Shown: one piece after another, positions 1 to 6,752 of the stretch
How the letters are laid out: every line of letters begins with the position of its first letter
Numbering within the stretch: the stretch's first letter is position 1
From: JAVSMW01 sp032027005
Lineage (GTDB): Bacteria > Bacillota > Thermincolia > Thermincolales > UBA2595
Length of the DNA stretch: 18,001 nucleotides
Assembly (NCBI GenBank): GCA_032027005.1
Contig: JAVSMW010000015.1
Span: forward strand, 92,419-110,419
Direction of reading: 5' to 3'
Position numbers and translations under genes: made by a program
The notes under the pieces: model-generated
Database searches by the model: none
What the model was told of the DNA's origin: nothing
What the model saw: the letters and a program-made list of their open reading frames with translations, nothing else

Positions 1-36
1 CCGGCTAACTGCTACAAATCAAAAACGTGAGAATCC

Positions 37-66
37 AGGTCCAAACTTTAGTTTGGGCTTTTTCTT
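37..66 (+). terminator. Rho-independent terminator-like hairpin
   Basis: The arms at 37-46 and 51-60 pair over ten bases with two G-T wobbles around a TTTA loop, and a T-rich run follows (TTTCTTT from 61). It would end a transcript entering from the left edge of the window. It lies just in front of the truncated histidine kinase frame, so the remnant is probably not read from an upstream operon. Confidence 0.6.
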
Positions 67-88
67 TACTCATGTGCTTAGGATTTGA

Positions 89-505
89 CAATTACGTAAC
101 TTTGAAGGGGAGTTTAGTCATAAAAACATTGCTTTTAATTTTAGTGGGGATTACCTTGAAATACGGGCCGATAAGGATAAAATCAGTCAAGTTATAGTTA
201 ATCTGCTTTCAAACAGCCTAAAGTATACATCCTTTAATGGTAGAATATTGTTGGATGTAACAGGTGACGAGGAACACGCATATTTAGTCATAAATGACAG
301 TGGCGTGGGCATCCCCAATAAAGACCTCGCTAACGTATTTAACCGCTTTTACCGGAGCGATGCGTCCAGGGCAAGAGCAACAGGTGGTGCGGGGATCGGG
401 TTAACTATTGCGAAATCAATTGTCGAAGCCCATCGAGGCTCCATAGATATCGTTAGTCAGGAAAATTTAGGCACTGAAATAACGGTAATTCTTCCTAAAA
501 GATGA
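89..505 (+). pseudogene. Sensor histidine kinase, C-terminal ATPase-domain remnant
   Basis: The open frame runs from just after a TGA at 86-88 to the TGA at 503-505, about 138 codons. It encodes most of a HATPase_c domain: the N box (DKDKISQVIVNLLSNSLKYT), the G1 box (DSGVGI), the F box (FNRFYRSD) and the G2 box (GAGIGLTIAKSIVEAH). The N-terminal sensor, the membrane helices and the HisKA phospho-acceptor helix are missing. A terminator-like hairpin lies where they should be, so the gene is cut off rather than running out of the window. The only usual start is a TTG at 248, inside the ATPase domain, which would not give a working kinase. It was probably the sensor of an OmpR-type two-component system. 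An 11-bp tandem repeat of the kind bound by such regulators lies 60 bp downstream. Family assignment is firm; the call as a remnant is likely, since an intact copy could exist elsewhere. Confidence 0.75.
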
Positions 506-564
506 TAAGTTGAAGACGGCCAGAATCTATAAAACTATATAAATTATCGGTACTTATTTGTGAT

Positions 565-586
565 TTATGAAGTTTTTATGAAGTTT
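565..586 (+). promoter_or_regulatory. Perfect 11-bp tandem repeat, putative OmpR/PhoB-family box
   Basis: TTATGAAGTTT occurs twice head-to-tail with no gap (565-575 and 576-586). Direct repeats with an 11-bp period are typical of OmpR/PhoB-family sites, where two regulator molecules bind one face of the helix. The box lies upstream of a TACAAT hexamer at 621-626 that has no good -35 partner, as expected of an activator-dependent promoter. It probably controls the cytochrome b operon starting at 741. Which regulator binds is unknown, because no response regulator gene is in the window. Confidence 0.55.
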
Positions 587-620
587 ATTGTCGAAAGTAG
601 CTGGTTCCTTACTCCGATAG

Positions 621-626
621 TACAAT
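621..626 (+). promoter_or_regulatory. Candidate -10 element of the cytochrome b operon
   Basis: TACAAT matches the sigma-A -10 consensus at five of six positions. The hexamer 17 bp upstream (598-603, TAGCTG) is a poor -35, so activation from the tandem repeat at 565-586 is plausible. This is the best candidate in the 235-bp gap before 741. Confidence 0.35.
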
Positions 627-654
627 CTGATTGTAAGCAAAAGAAAGGAGATGG

Positions 655-723
655 ATGCCTTGGGGACCAGTTTACTCAAACCCAGAAAAATTTCGCAGGA
701 TAGCGTTCAGAGTTAACAATTAA
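655..723 (+). CDS. Possible 22-residue leader peptide or small protein
   Basis: A strong Shine-Dalgarno (AAAGGAG, 644-650) precedes an ATG at 655 by four bases. The frame reads MPWGPVYSNPEKFRRIAFRVNN in total and stops with TAA at 721-723, just before the ribosome site of the cytochrome gene at 741. A competing ATG at 651, directly against the Shine-Dalgarno, opens a 21-codon frame ending at 716. A ribosome site this good, with no long gene behind it, suggests that one of these short frames is translated, either as a leader peptide coupled to the operon or as a small protein. I recognise no family. Confidence 0.35.
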   Translation: MPWGPVYSNPEKFRRIAFRVNN

Positions 724-740
724 CCGGGGAGGATGAATTC

Positions 741-1199
741 ATGGAGAGACTTAAACTAGAATTTGTTCTTCACTGGATTTGGGCGATTGTATTTGGCTTG
801 CTGCTGCTGACGGGTGTAGCATTACTAGGCCCCATATATGGGTGGATTCTCAACTACAACCTTGGCTTGGCAGATTACTTACACCGGACGCTAGCAGTGA
901 CATTTACCTTTTTGACCCTGGTGGAGATAGTGCTGGAAATCAAGCGTATTGTCTTGGATAACTCACAAAAGAAAGCCTGGCTGGTAGTGGGTAAGGCGAC
1001 TTTCGCTCTCATCAATTTCATAGCAGCCCTGTTGTTTATAATTACCGGAGTTTTGCTCTGGCTGTGTATGGACGACAACCATGCCCTCTTGGCTTTAGCA
1101 TCGATTATTCATGAAATGGTGGCTTATGTTATGGTGATAGGAATGATCTGGCATTTATATGAAAAATCACACGTATTGATAGTAGGTGGTCGCAAGTGA
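741..1199 (+). CDS. Four-helix b-type cytochrome membrane protein
   Basis: The 152-residue protein has four predicted membrane helices (about 8-30, 44-66, 84-108, 117-139). Conserved-looking histidines lie within helices or at their ends: H11 in VLHWIW, H48 in DYLHRT, H124 in IIHEM and H138 in IWHLYEK. This resembles the diheme cytochrome b561/formate dehydrogenase gamma-subunit fold, which passes electrons between the quinone pool and a partner at the outer face of the membrane. The start is set by a strong site (GGGGAGGA, 726-733) seven bases ahead. It leads an operon: its stop overlaps the next start by four bases (GTGA). No dehydrogenase or hydrogenase catalytic subunit accompanies it, so its electron partner is unknown. 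Heme binding is inferred from the histidine spacing. Confidence 0.7.
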   Translation: MERLKLEFVLHWIWAIVFGLLLLTGVALLGPIYGWILNYNLGLADYLHRTLAVTFTFLTLVEIVLEIKRIVLDNSQKKAWLVVGKATFALINFIAALLFIITGVLLWLCMDDNHALLALASIIHEMVAYVMVIGMIWHLYEKSHVLIVGGRK

Positions 1200-1486
1200 A
1201 ATGGAATAAAATAATGAGGTTTGTTTACTGGTCTTTATCCTCGGTCTTCTTCTTTGCCGCTTTGGTAATGACGGTCTCTATTCTCAAACCGGGTCCTACG
1301 GAAATTCAGGTAATGCGCTTCATGTCCGGCATGATGTCTGCTATGCATAATTCAATGATGGGTGCTTCCATGGATAATATGAGGATATTCATGTCTCTGC
1401 TGTCTTGGTCAGCCGGGGCCTCTGTGGTCATGATAATACTTGGAATTGCTGTCGGCATTCCGCTGAAAACGTGGAGGAAACTATGA
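1196..1486 (+). CDS. Small two-helix membrane protein with a Met-rich outer loop
   Basis: I recognise no family. The 96-residue protein has helices at about 10-30 and 67-88. The loop between them is unusually rich in methionine (for example MRFMSGMMSAMHNSMMGASM). Positive charges at both ends (MKWNK and KTWRKL) put the termini in the cytoplasm, so the Met-rich loop should face outside. It starts at a GTG overlapping the cytochrome stop by four bases and ends in a four-base ATGA overlap with the next gene, so translation is probably coupled. Methionine clusters on the outer side of membranes often bind Cu(I) or Ag(I), but that role here is inference. It resembles the next protein in layout and may be a diverged duplicate. 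Confidence 0.65.
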   Translation: MKWNKIMRFVYWSLSSVFFFAALVMTVSILKPGPTEIQVMRFMSGMMSAMHNSMMGASMDNMRIFMSLLSWSAGASVVMIILGIAVGIPLKTWRKL

Positions 1487-1815
1487 TTAAAGGAAAAAAC
1501 GGATTTTGGCTGCTTGTTATAGTTTTTTCCCTGATGACTATGCTGGTTATTTTCAATGGGGAAAATTTCGGGACCGAGATTGTCAAAGGCATGGATGGCA
1601 CGATGGGCCGGATGATGGCAAAGGAGCACGCTGCCGGCAGCACATTAAGCGACTTGTTTAATAACGCCTGGTCTCATCAGGCGCAACCAATGCAGGGGCA
1701 CCAACCAATGCCTCCAGTCTTAAAATCTCTTGATTTAATGAGTACATCTGCTTTGCTTGTTATGCTGCCTTTAATACTTGGCACTTCGGTTTTAATGATT
1801 ATTTTATGGATCTAG
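1483..1815 (+). CDS. Small two-helix membrane protein with a Met/His-rich outer loop
   Basis: The start is the ATG at 1483, which overlaps the upstream stop in an ATGA; an earlier in-frame GTG at 1405 would lie deep inside the upstream gene. The 110-residue product has a lysine-containing N terminus, a helix at about 8-25, a loop of some 55 residues and a second helix at about 87-110. The loop carries methionine and histidine clusters (KGMDGTMGRMMAKEHAAGS, then SHQAQPMQGHQPMPP). By the positive-inside rule the loop faces outside. I recognise no family. Its layout matches the preceding gene, and with the downstream protein it forms a set of three small membrane proteins that expose Met-rich segments next to a b-type cytochrome. 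Metal binding or docking of an electron carrier is plausible but unproven. Confidence 0.65.
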   Translation: MIKGKNGFWLLVIVFSLMTMLVIFNGENFGTEIVKGMDGTMGRMMAKEHAAGSTLSDLFNNAWSHQAQPMQGHQPMPPVLKSLDLMSTSALLVMLPLILGTSVLMIILWI

Positions 1816-1827
1816 AGGAGGGGGAAC

Positions 1828-2325
1828 ATGGAGGCTCTTGGGAAGATAGGAAATATTTATATAGTTTTGCTGTTCGTTTTGCTAATCGGTGGAATCGGTG
1901 TTTTGTCCCTCAATTTTTCCAGGAAACTATGGAGTAGATCCGAAAGCCTGCTGGATAAAAAAGGGGGGAAGTCGGTCAACAAGTGGCTAAAGCTTGCTAT
2001 GATATCGTGTACAGGGTTATTAGCAGCTTCCTTTATCATGGGGCTGGGTAATTCAATGGGGTTTGACCCAGGAATGGGTGGCTTGGGCGGCAGTCCGGCT
2101 GTGGCAGCTTCTTCCCATAATCACCAACCTGGGGGTCAGCAAACCGGCAATGGTGCCGCTGCAGCAAATTTGGCCGGGTACGGTCAAGGCATGAATAGTC
2201 CGGGTTTCAACTTGGAAGCGCAAATGTATGTGATGCAAAACCAAATAATGCAGCTTCAGCAGCAGTTGAATTACATGATCCAACTGCAGAACAGGCAGGC
2301 CTATTATCAAAGGTGGGTACCTTGA
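1828..2325 (+). CDS. Two-helix membrane protein with a Gly/Met/Gln-rich outer tail
   Basis: The 165-residue protein is preceded by a strong ribosome site (GGAGGGGG) and lies 12 bp after the previous stop. Helices are predicted at about 9-29 and 54-74. The loop between them is strongly basic (SRKLWSRSESLLDKKGGKS), so it is cytoplasmic and both ends lie outside. The tail from about 75 is low-complexity: Gly/Met (MGFDPGMGGLGGS), Ala/His/Gln, then a Met/Gln segment (MQNQIMQLQQQLNYMIQLQN) that could form an amphipathic or coiled-coil helix. I recognise no family. It is the last gene of the cytochrome b operon, followed by a strong terminator. A surface-exposed, self-associating role is possible; nothing in it suggests an enzyme. 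Confidence 0.65.
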   Translation: MEALGKIGNIYIVLLFVLLIGGIGVLSLNFSRKLWSRSESLLDKKGGKSVNKWLKLAMISCTGLLAASFIMGLGNSMGFDPGMGGLGGSPAVAASSHNHQPGGQQTGNGAAAANLAGYGQGMNSPGFNLEAQMYVMQNQIMQLQQQLNYMIQLQNRQAYYQRWVP

Positions 2326-2382
2326 CCATCTCTGTTCACAGGTCAGATGTAAATGTAAGGGCAGCACTTTAACTTATTAATG

Positions 2383-2432
2383 AAACAAAACCTCTAAGCA
2401 GCGAGAAATATAACTGCTTAGGGGTTTTGTTT
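2383..2432 (+). terminator. Strong 19-bp hairpin terminator
   Basis: The arms at 2383-2401 and 2414-2432 pair over 19 bases with one G-T wobble around a 12-base loop. The right arm ends in TTTTGTTT. It closes the cytochrome b operon. Confidence 0.85.
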
Positions 2433-2471
2433 ATCGGTAAGGGATTTTTTTTCGAAAACATGATAGAAAGT

Positions 2472-2497
2472 ACTAACCTATCTTAATTATTTTCGTC
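2472..2497 (+). promoter_or_regulatory. Candidate ECF-type promoter
   Basis: ACTAAC (2472-2477) and CGTC (2494-2497) are separated by 16 bases. This matches the AAC-N16-CGT layout known for ECF sigma promoters such as those of Bacillus SigW and SigM, although the first bases of the -35 differ from TGAAAC. The operon it would drive contains an ECF sigma gene (3321), so autoregulation is likely. A direct repeat CTTAATTA (2482-2489, 2497-2504) overlaps the site. Confidence 0.45.
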
Positions 2498-2558
2498 TTA
2501 ATTAATGAGTAAAGGTTGGCGCCACCAAACTCTTACTTTCAATATAGGAGGACGAAAC

Positions 2559-3281
2559 ATGTCAAGAAAAATTAATGCAGCGGAACTAAAAAGGTTCAAC
2601 GGTTTAAACGGCAAGCCGGCTTACGTGGCCTTTAAGGGTAAAGTATATGATGTTTCAAAAGTCTTTGTAAATGGGGAACATGCCGGCATCAAGGCTGGAA
2701 TTGATTTAACCAATGAACTGGCCAAGGGGCCCCATGATGAGACAATATTTAATAATTTTCCTGTGGTAGGAGTTCTGTCTGGAAGTTCTGGACCGGCTGA
2801 GTGGATTTTTAAAGTTTCCAACCAACAAATTGATTTAATCCTTAGGATGGCCCTTGGTATCGTTTTCTTCGCCCATGGGGCCCAAAAACTCCTGGGCTGG
2901 TTTGGCGGTTATGGATGGCAGGGGACAATAGGCTTTTTTACTCAGTCCCTGCAGATACCCGCTTCTTTGGCCTCTTTATCAATACTGGTTGAATTCTTTG
3001 GAGGAATAGCAATAATTTTGGGCCTCTTTACCCGTCCTGCTGCGCTTGCCCTGACAGTAAACATGCTGGCGGCAGTCGGAAAAGTACATCTGGCAAATGG
3101 ATTTTTCCTTGACCAGGCCGGACCTGCTGACGGTATTGAATTTGTATTCATATTGTTGCTGATGTCATTGTATTTCACAATTAATGGAGCAGGCTTGCTT
3201 TCTTTGGATAAACTAATCTTTAACCGGAACGGTGGTTCTTACCAGACCCGGACATCAGGTGAAATTTCACCCGAAATGTGA
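2559..3281 (+). CDS. Cytochrome b5-like domain fused to a DoxX-family membrane domain
   Basis: The 240-residue protein has two parts. Residues 1-75 match the short bacterial cytochrome b5-like heme domain: KPAYVAFKGKVYDVS, then GEHAGIKAGIDLT and KGPHDETIFNNFPVVGVL, with H41 and H59 as likely axial heme ligands. Residues about 90-225 are a DoxX-type four-helix domain, starting with LRMALGIVFFAHGAQKLLGW and including GLFTRPAALAL. DoxX proteins are linked to thiol or sulfur redox and oxidative stress responses in several bacteria. The ATG at 2559 has a good ribosome site (ATAGGAGGA, 2546-2552); a longer frame from 2505 has none and is rejected. It is followed 39 bp later by an ECF sigma gene, with which it is probably co-transcribed. 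The fusion suggests heme-linked redox chemistry or sensing at the inner membrane face. Domain calls are firm; function is inferred. Confidence 0.8.
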   Translation: MSRKINAAELKRFNGLNGKPAYVAFKGKVYDVSKVFVNGEHAGIKAGIDLTNELAKGPHDETIFNNFPVVGVLSGSSGPAEWIFKVSNQQIDLILRMALGIVFFAHGAQKLLGWFGGYGWQGTIGFFTQSLQIPASLASLSILVEFFGGIAIILGLFTRPAALALTVNMLAAVGKVHLANGFFLDQAGPADGIEFVFILLLMSLYFTINGAGLLSLDKLIFNRNGGSYQTRTSGEISPEM

Positions 3282-3320
3282 TAAACTAAGGTCAATGTCC
3301 TATTTGAAAAGGTGAGTATA

Positions 3321-3908
3321 ATGCGCATCAAAGAAAACTTATATGTTTCTGCAGACGATAAGCCTTCGTTCGAAGAGCTGATTTCGCAAAATGAAAAAAA
3401 AATATTTAACGTTATTTACGGCATGACCGGTGATTACCATCTATCCGAGGATTTAACCCAAGAGGCTTTTATCAAGGCTTTTCAAGCAAAAGAGGGCTTT
3501 AACGGTCAGGCGAAGTTTTCCACCTGGCTCTATCGGATAGCGGTAAACGTGGTAATTGACCATCAACGGAAAAGCTGTGTAAAAAAAGAAAATCCGGCCG
3601 AAACCCTGGATAAGGGACAAACCTCAGGTCCCGCTTCAGAACCGGATAGTGCCTGCCAGAAAAAGGCGATAAAAGACATTTTATTTAAAGCAATTGCCGG
3701 CCTGCCGGAGCTGCACAAAGAAGTGTATGTTTTGCGTGAAGTTAATGGCTGCTCCACTAAAGAGACTGCGGAAATATTAGAGTGTTCCCCTGAATTGGTT
3801 AAATGGAGATTGCATAAGGCCAGGTCATTACTGCGCAAAAAATTAAAAGAAACGCAGCAGTACCAAAATGTCGGGACCTTTAAGCTGAACGAGTTTGGCA
3901 TAGAGTAG
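3321..3908 (+). CDS. ECF-type RNA polymerase sigma factor
   Basis: The 195-residue protein has the two-domain layout of ECF sigma factors. Region 2 lies at about 20-85 (FNVIYGMTGDYHLSEDLTQE, then FSTWLYRIAVNVVIDHQRK). Region 4 lies at about 118-178 (LPELHKEVYVLREVNGCSTK, with the helix-turn-helix ETAEILECSPELVKWRLHKA). The ATG at 3321 lies eight bases after AAAGG; a GTG at 3312 would overlap that site. Such factors direct polymerase to stress or envelope promoters and are usually held by an adjacent anti-sigma factor. None is present here: the next gene is convergent. The upstream membrane protein with its heme domain is the only candidate partner, which is speculation. The C-terminal tail (about 15 residues) is not part of the fold. 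Confidence 0.85.
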   Translation: MRIKENLYVSADDKPSFEELISQNEKKIFNVIYGMTGDYHLSEDLTQEAFIKAFQAKEGFNGQAKFSTWLYRIAVNVVIDHQRKSCVKKENPAETLDKGQTSGPASEPDSACQKKAIKDILFKAIAGLPELHKEVYVLREVNGCSTKETAEILECSPELVKWRLHKARSLLRKKLKETQQYQNVGTFKLNEFGIE

Positions 3909-3923
3909 CCTAAGTTACAATGA

Positions 3924-3968
3924 AAAAAAGGCGGTATTCGATTGCAATAATCGAATACCGCCTTTTTT
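3924..3968. terminator. Bidirectional terminator between convergent genes
   Basis: The arms at 3924-3943 and 3949-3968 form a 20-bp perfect hairpin with a GCAAT loop. An A-run on the left and a T-run on the right let it act on both strands. It separates the sigma gene (+) from the MFS exporter (-). Confidence 0.9.
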
Positions 3969-3972
3969 CTGG

Positions 3973-5523
3973 TCAAGATTCACTGGGTTCCGGTTTCATG
4001 CCGGCCGTTTCCTTATGCCCTAATTTCTTATTTTCCATGAAAAAGCTGAAGAAGAGGCCCACGATAACAAATAATAAACCTGCGGCAAAAACACCGTTGA
4101 CAGCCCCGGACAGAACCTGGGTGACCCCTTCTAAAACTTCTGGCGGCATCTGTGACCTGATTTCAGGCCGTAACAGACTCTGAGCGTTACTGAACATGGA
4201 CAGCTTTTCAGGTGAAATGCCGGTTAAGGTGGTGCCCAATGATTTAAGCCCTTCATTCATCCGGGCCGTCATGATTGCTCCCAGGATGCTGACTCCCAGT
4301 GCACCTCCAATGGTCCGGAAAAAGGTCACTGCAGATGTTGCCGTGCCACGCTGGTTAAATCCCACAGCATCCTGAACCGCAACGGTGAGCATGGGCATTA
4401 GGGGACCCATACCTACTCCAAGGACAATCATACAGAGGGTTAAGGCCCAGATATTGGTGTTAACTGATAATTGGGATAGTAGAAATAATCCCGCACTTAC
4501 GCCGGTCATAGAAACCACCATAATTGATCTCAATTTGAAGCGGGTGAAGAGCATTCCACCGATTGTACTTGAGGCAACGATAGACAGCATCATAGGGGTC
4601 AGGATATAGCCCGCCACAGAAGGAGATACGCCAATTACGCCCTGAGCAAAAAGGGGAATAAAGGTGACGGCGCCGAACATCCCGACTGCAGAGAAAAAGC
4701 CTACAATACTCGAGACAGAAATTACCCGGATCTTAAATAAATGCAAAGGTATGATTGGTTCACTGGCTCTTTTTTCCACGAAAATGAACAGGCCTGTTAA
4801 AATTATGCTCAAAATGATTAAACCGATTACCTGTGGCGAGGTCCAGCTGTAGGAGCCGGAGGATTCGTGGCTCCCGGCAAACACTGTGATCATCAGCAGT
4901 GAAATTATAGAGGCAGTGAGGGTAAAGGCACCTAACCAATCTATCACAGGCTTTTTATCACCTTTTGTTTCTCTGAGGGTAAAAGCCAAAATCCCGGCAG
5001 CCAATATGCCGAAGGGAAGGTTGACAAAAAAGACCCAGTGCCAGTTTAGATGCTCAGTAATAAATCCTCCCAGGGCGGGGCCGGCGATGCTTGATATCCC
5101 AAAGACAGCTCCGATCAAGCCCTGCATTTTTCCCCGCTGGTGGGGCGGGAATATATCACCAATGATGGTCATGGCCAAAGGCATCAATGCCCCTGCCCCG
5201 ATGCCCTGAATGCCCCGGTAAACAATCAGCTGAATCATACTAGACGCCAAACCGCACAGCACTGATCCAAGCACAAACAGCCCCATCCCAATGAGGTATA
5301 TTTTTCGGCGGCCATATAAATCTGCTAACTTACCGAATATAGGGATAGAAGAAGTTGTAGTCAGCATATAGACAGAAAAAACCCAGCTGTAAAGCGACAT
5401 ACCGCCGAGGCTGCTAATAATTGTGGGCATTGCGGTAGCCGTAATGGTCTGATCCATTGCTGATAATAGCAGACCCAGCATAAGGCCTGTAACAGTCCAT
5501 CTTTTTCGTGTTTGTTCAGACAT
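3973..5523 (-). CDS. DHA2-family (EmrB/QacA-type) MFS drug exporter
   Basis: The protein of about 516 residues with some 14 predicted helices has the length and motifs of the DHA2 proton-antiport family: MDQTITATAMPTI in helix 1, motif A (GKLADLYGRRKIYLIG) in loop 2-3, RGIQGIGAGALMPLAM, and motif C (GISSIAGPALGGF) in helix 5. Such proteins export hydrophobic drugs or other toxic compounds through the cytoplasmic membrane. Two ATGs lie in tandem at 5526 and 5523; the second is six bases from the AAGGAG site and is preferred. It is the last gene of a marR-MFS-MFS operon, 47 bp after the previous stop, and would be induced when MarR is released. The C terminus is charged (ENKKLGHKETAGMKPEPSES). 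The substrate cannot be told from sequence. Confidence 0.85.
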   Translation of the reverse strand: MSEQTRKRWTVTGLMLGLLLSAMDQTITATAMPTIISSLGGMSLYSWVFSVYMLTTTSSIPIFGKLADLYGRRKIYLIGMGLFVLGSVLCGLASSMIQLIVYRGIQGIGAGALMPLAMTIIGDIFPPHQRGKMQGLIGAVFGISSIAGPALGGFITEHLNWHWVFFVNLPFGILAAGILAFTLRETKGDKKPVIDWLGAFTLTASIISLLMITVFAGSHESSGSYSWTSPQVIGLIILSIILTGLFIFVEKRASEPIIPLHLFKIRVISVSSIVGFFSAVGMFGAVTFIPLFAQGVIGVSPSVAGYILTPMMLSIVASSTIGGMLFTRFKLRSIMVVSMTGVSAGLFLLSQLSVNTNIWALTLCMIVLGVGMGPLMPMLTVAVQDAVGFNQRGTATSAVTFFRTIGGALGVSILGAIMTARMNEGLKSLGTTLTGISPEKLSMFSNAQSLLRPEIRSQMPPEVLEGVTQVLSGAVNGVFAAGLLFVIVGLFFSFFMENKKLGHKETAGMKPEPSES

Positions 5524-5570
5524 CATTAACTCCTTGATTATGTATTAAAGTAGAAGAGAATATCTGGCCG

Positions 5571-6752
5571 CTAGTGGGTCAGTTTCCTGTGCAGGATGGC
5601 ATAATAAACAACCAGAGCTAAAATAGCACAAATAGCTGAACTGGTATACATAAATATGTAGCCTGCCTTTTGGATAATGTAACCTAAAATGATAGAGCCA
5701 ATTCCTATGCCCAGGTCCATGGCCACAAAAAATGTGGCAGTGGCCGCGCCCCGCCGCTCAGGGGGTGACAAGGCTATCACCAGGGCATTCAAAATGGGAT
5801 GGACTGTGGCGAAACCGATGCCGTAAACTACGCCACAGAGCAGGAATAAGGGCAGTGAATCAGCTCTGGTAAGTAACACCAGGGCTCCTGCGATGATCAG
5901 TATCCCCGGGGGCAGGAACACTCGGCCGCCATACCGGTCAGCCAATTTACCGATGATTGGACGGCTGACTAATAATACCAGAGCGTAAACGGTAAAAAAC
6001 AGGCCAATATCCTGAACTCCGCGGGTAGCGGCATATGGAGGCAGGAAGGTGACGATACCTCCATAGGTAAAAGCGATAAATAACAAGACCAGGGAGGGCG
6101 GGATAGCAGCTTTTTCCAAAATGGCACCCTTTGGCGCCGTGGGGGCGGGTCTTTTAACTGCAATTTCCTGGTTTTTCTCATAATTGATGAAAAAGGACCC
6201 GGCTAATCCTAAGGCTGCAATAATTGACGCAACTATAAACAAGACAGTAAAAGTGCTGTATTTGATTAGATATAATCCCGATGCTGGGCCCAAAGACATG
6301 GCGATAGTGCTGGATACCCCGTAGTAACCCATGCCTTCGGCCCGTCTAGCCGGCGGGATGACGTCTGAGGCTATTGTACCGGTGGCGTTACTTGCAGCAC
6401 CCCAGCCAATCCCATGGGTCACTTTTAATGCCAGTAAAATTAAAATAGAAAGAGCGACATTGTGGGCCAGGACGGAGAGGAGAATAATCACAGTACCGAT
6501 TATCAGAATAAATCTTCGGCCCTTCTGATCAAGCAGAATGCCAAACCACGGCCGGACCAACACGGCGGAAAACGTAAAAAAGCCAACTATTAATCCGGCA
6601 ACGGTTTGGCTGCCTCCCAGGGTTTGGGCATAAAGAGGAACTGTTGGCAATAACATATACATTGACAAAAACAACAGGAATGACACAACCAGGTTTAAAC
6701 TAAAGGCCTTGTTCCAGATTCGTGGCTTTGGTGCTTCTAAAATTTCGTTCAC
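5571..6752 (-). CDS. 12-helix MFS transporter
   Basis: The 393-residue protein has the length and helix pattern of the 12-helix major facilitator group. Motif A is GILLDQKGRRFILIIG, with its second-half counterpart GKLADRYGGRVFLPPG; ALKVTHGIGWGAASNATGT and MSLGPASGLYLI lie in helices 4 and 5. It starts at a GTG (6752) with a strong AAAGGAGG seven bases upstream, so this start is firm although it lies 53 bases inside the end of marR. Position between marR and a DHA2 exporter suggests an efflux role under MarR control, but uptake of a small metabolite cannot be excluded. No substrate is evident. Confidence 0.85.
   Translation of the reverse strand: MNEILEAPKPRIWNKAFSLNLVVSFLLFLSMYMLLPTVPLYAQTLGGSQTVAGLIVGFFTFSAVLVRPWFGILLDQKGRRFILIIGTVIILLSVLAHNVALSILILLALKVTHGIGWGAASNATGTIASDVIPPARRAEGMGYYGVSSTIAMSLGPASGLYLIKYSTFTVLFIVASIIAALGLAGSFFINYEKNQEIAVKRPAPTAPKGAILEKAAIPPSLVLLFIAFTYGGIVTFLPPYAATRGVQDIGLFFTVYALVLLVSRPIIGKLADRYGGRVFLPPGILIIAGALVLLTRADSLPLFLLCGVVYGIGFATVHPILNALVIALSPPERRGAATATFFVAMDLGIGIGSIILGYIIQKAGYIFMYTSSAICAILALVVYYAILHRKLTH

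Noticed and set aside
1405..1482. Earlier GTG start for the third gene of the cytochrome operon.
   Set aside because: It would overlap the upstream gene by over 80 bases; the ATGA overlap at 1483 and the typical lysine-rich N terminus fit better.
2505..2558. Longer N terminus for the cytochrome b5-DoxX protein.
   Set aside because: There is no ribosome site for the earlier start, the added residues are not domain-like, and they would contain the ribosome site of the ATG at 2559.
3563..3976. A 137-codon minus-strand frame opposite the sigma gene.
   Set aside because: It is a shadow of the ECF sigma gene, runs through the terminator, and has no ribosome site or recognisable domain.
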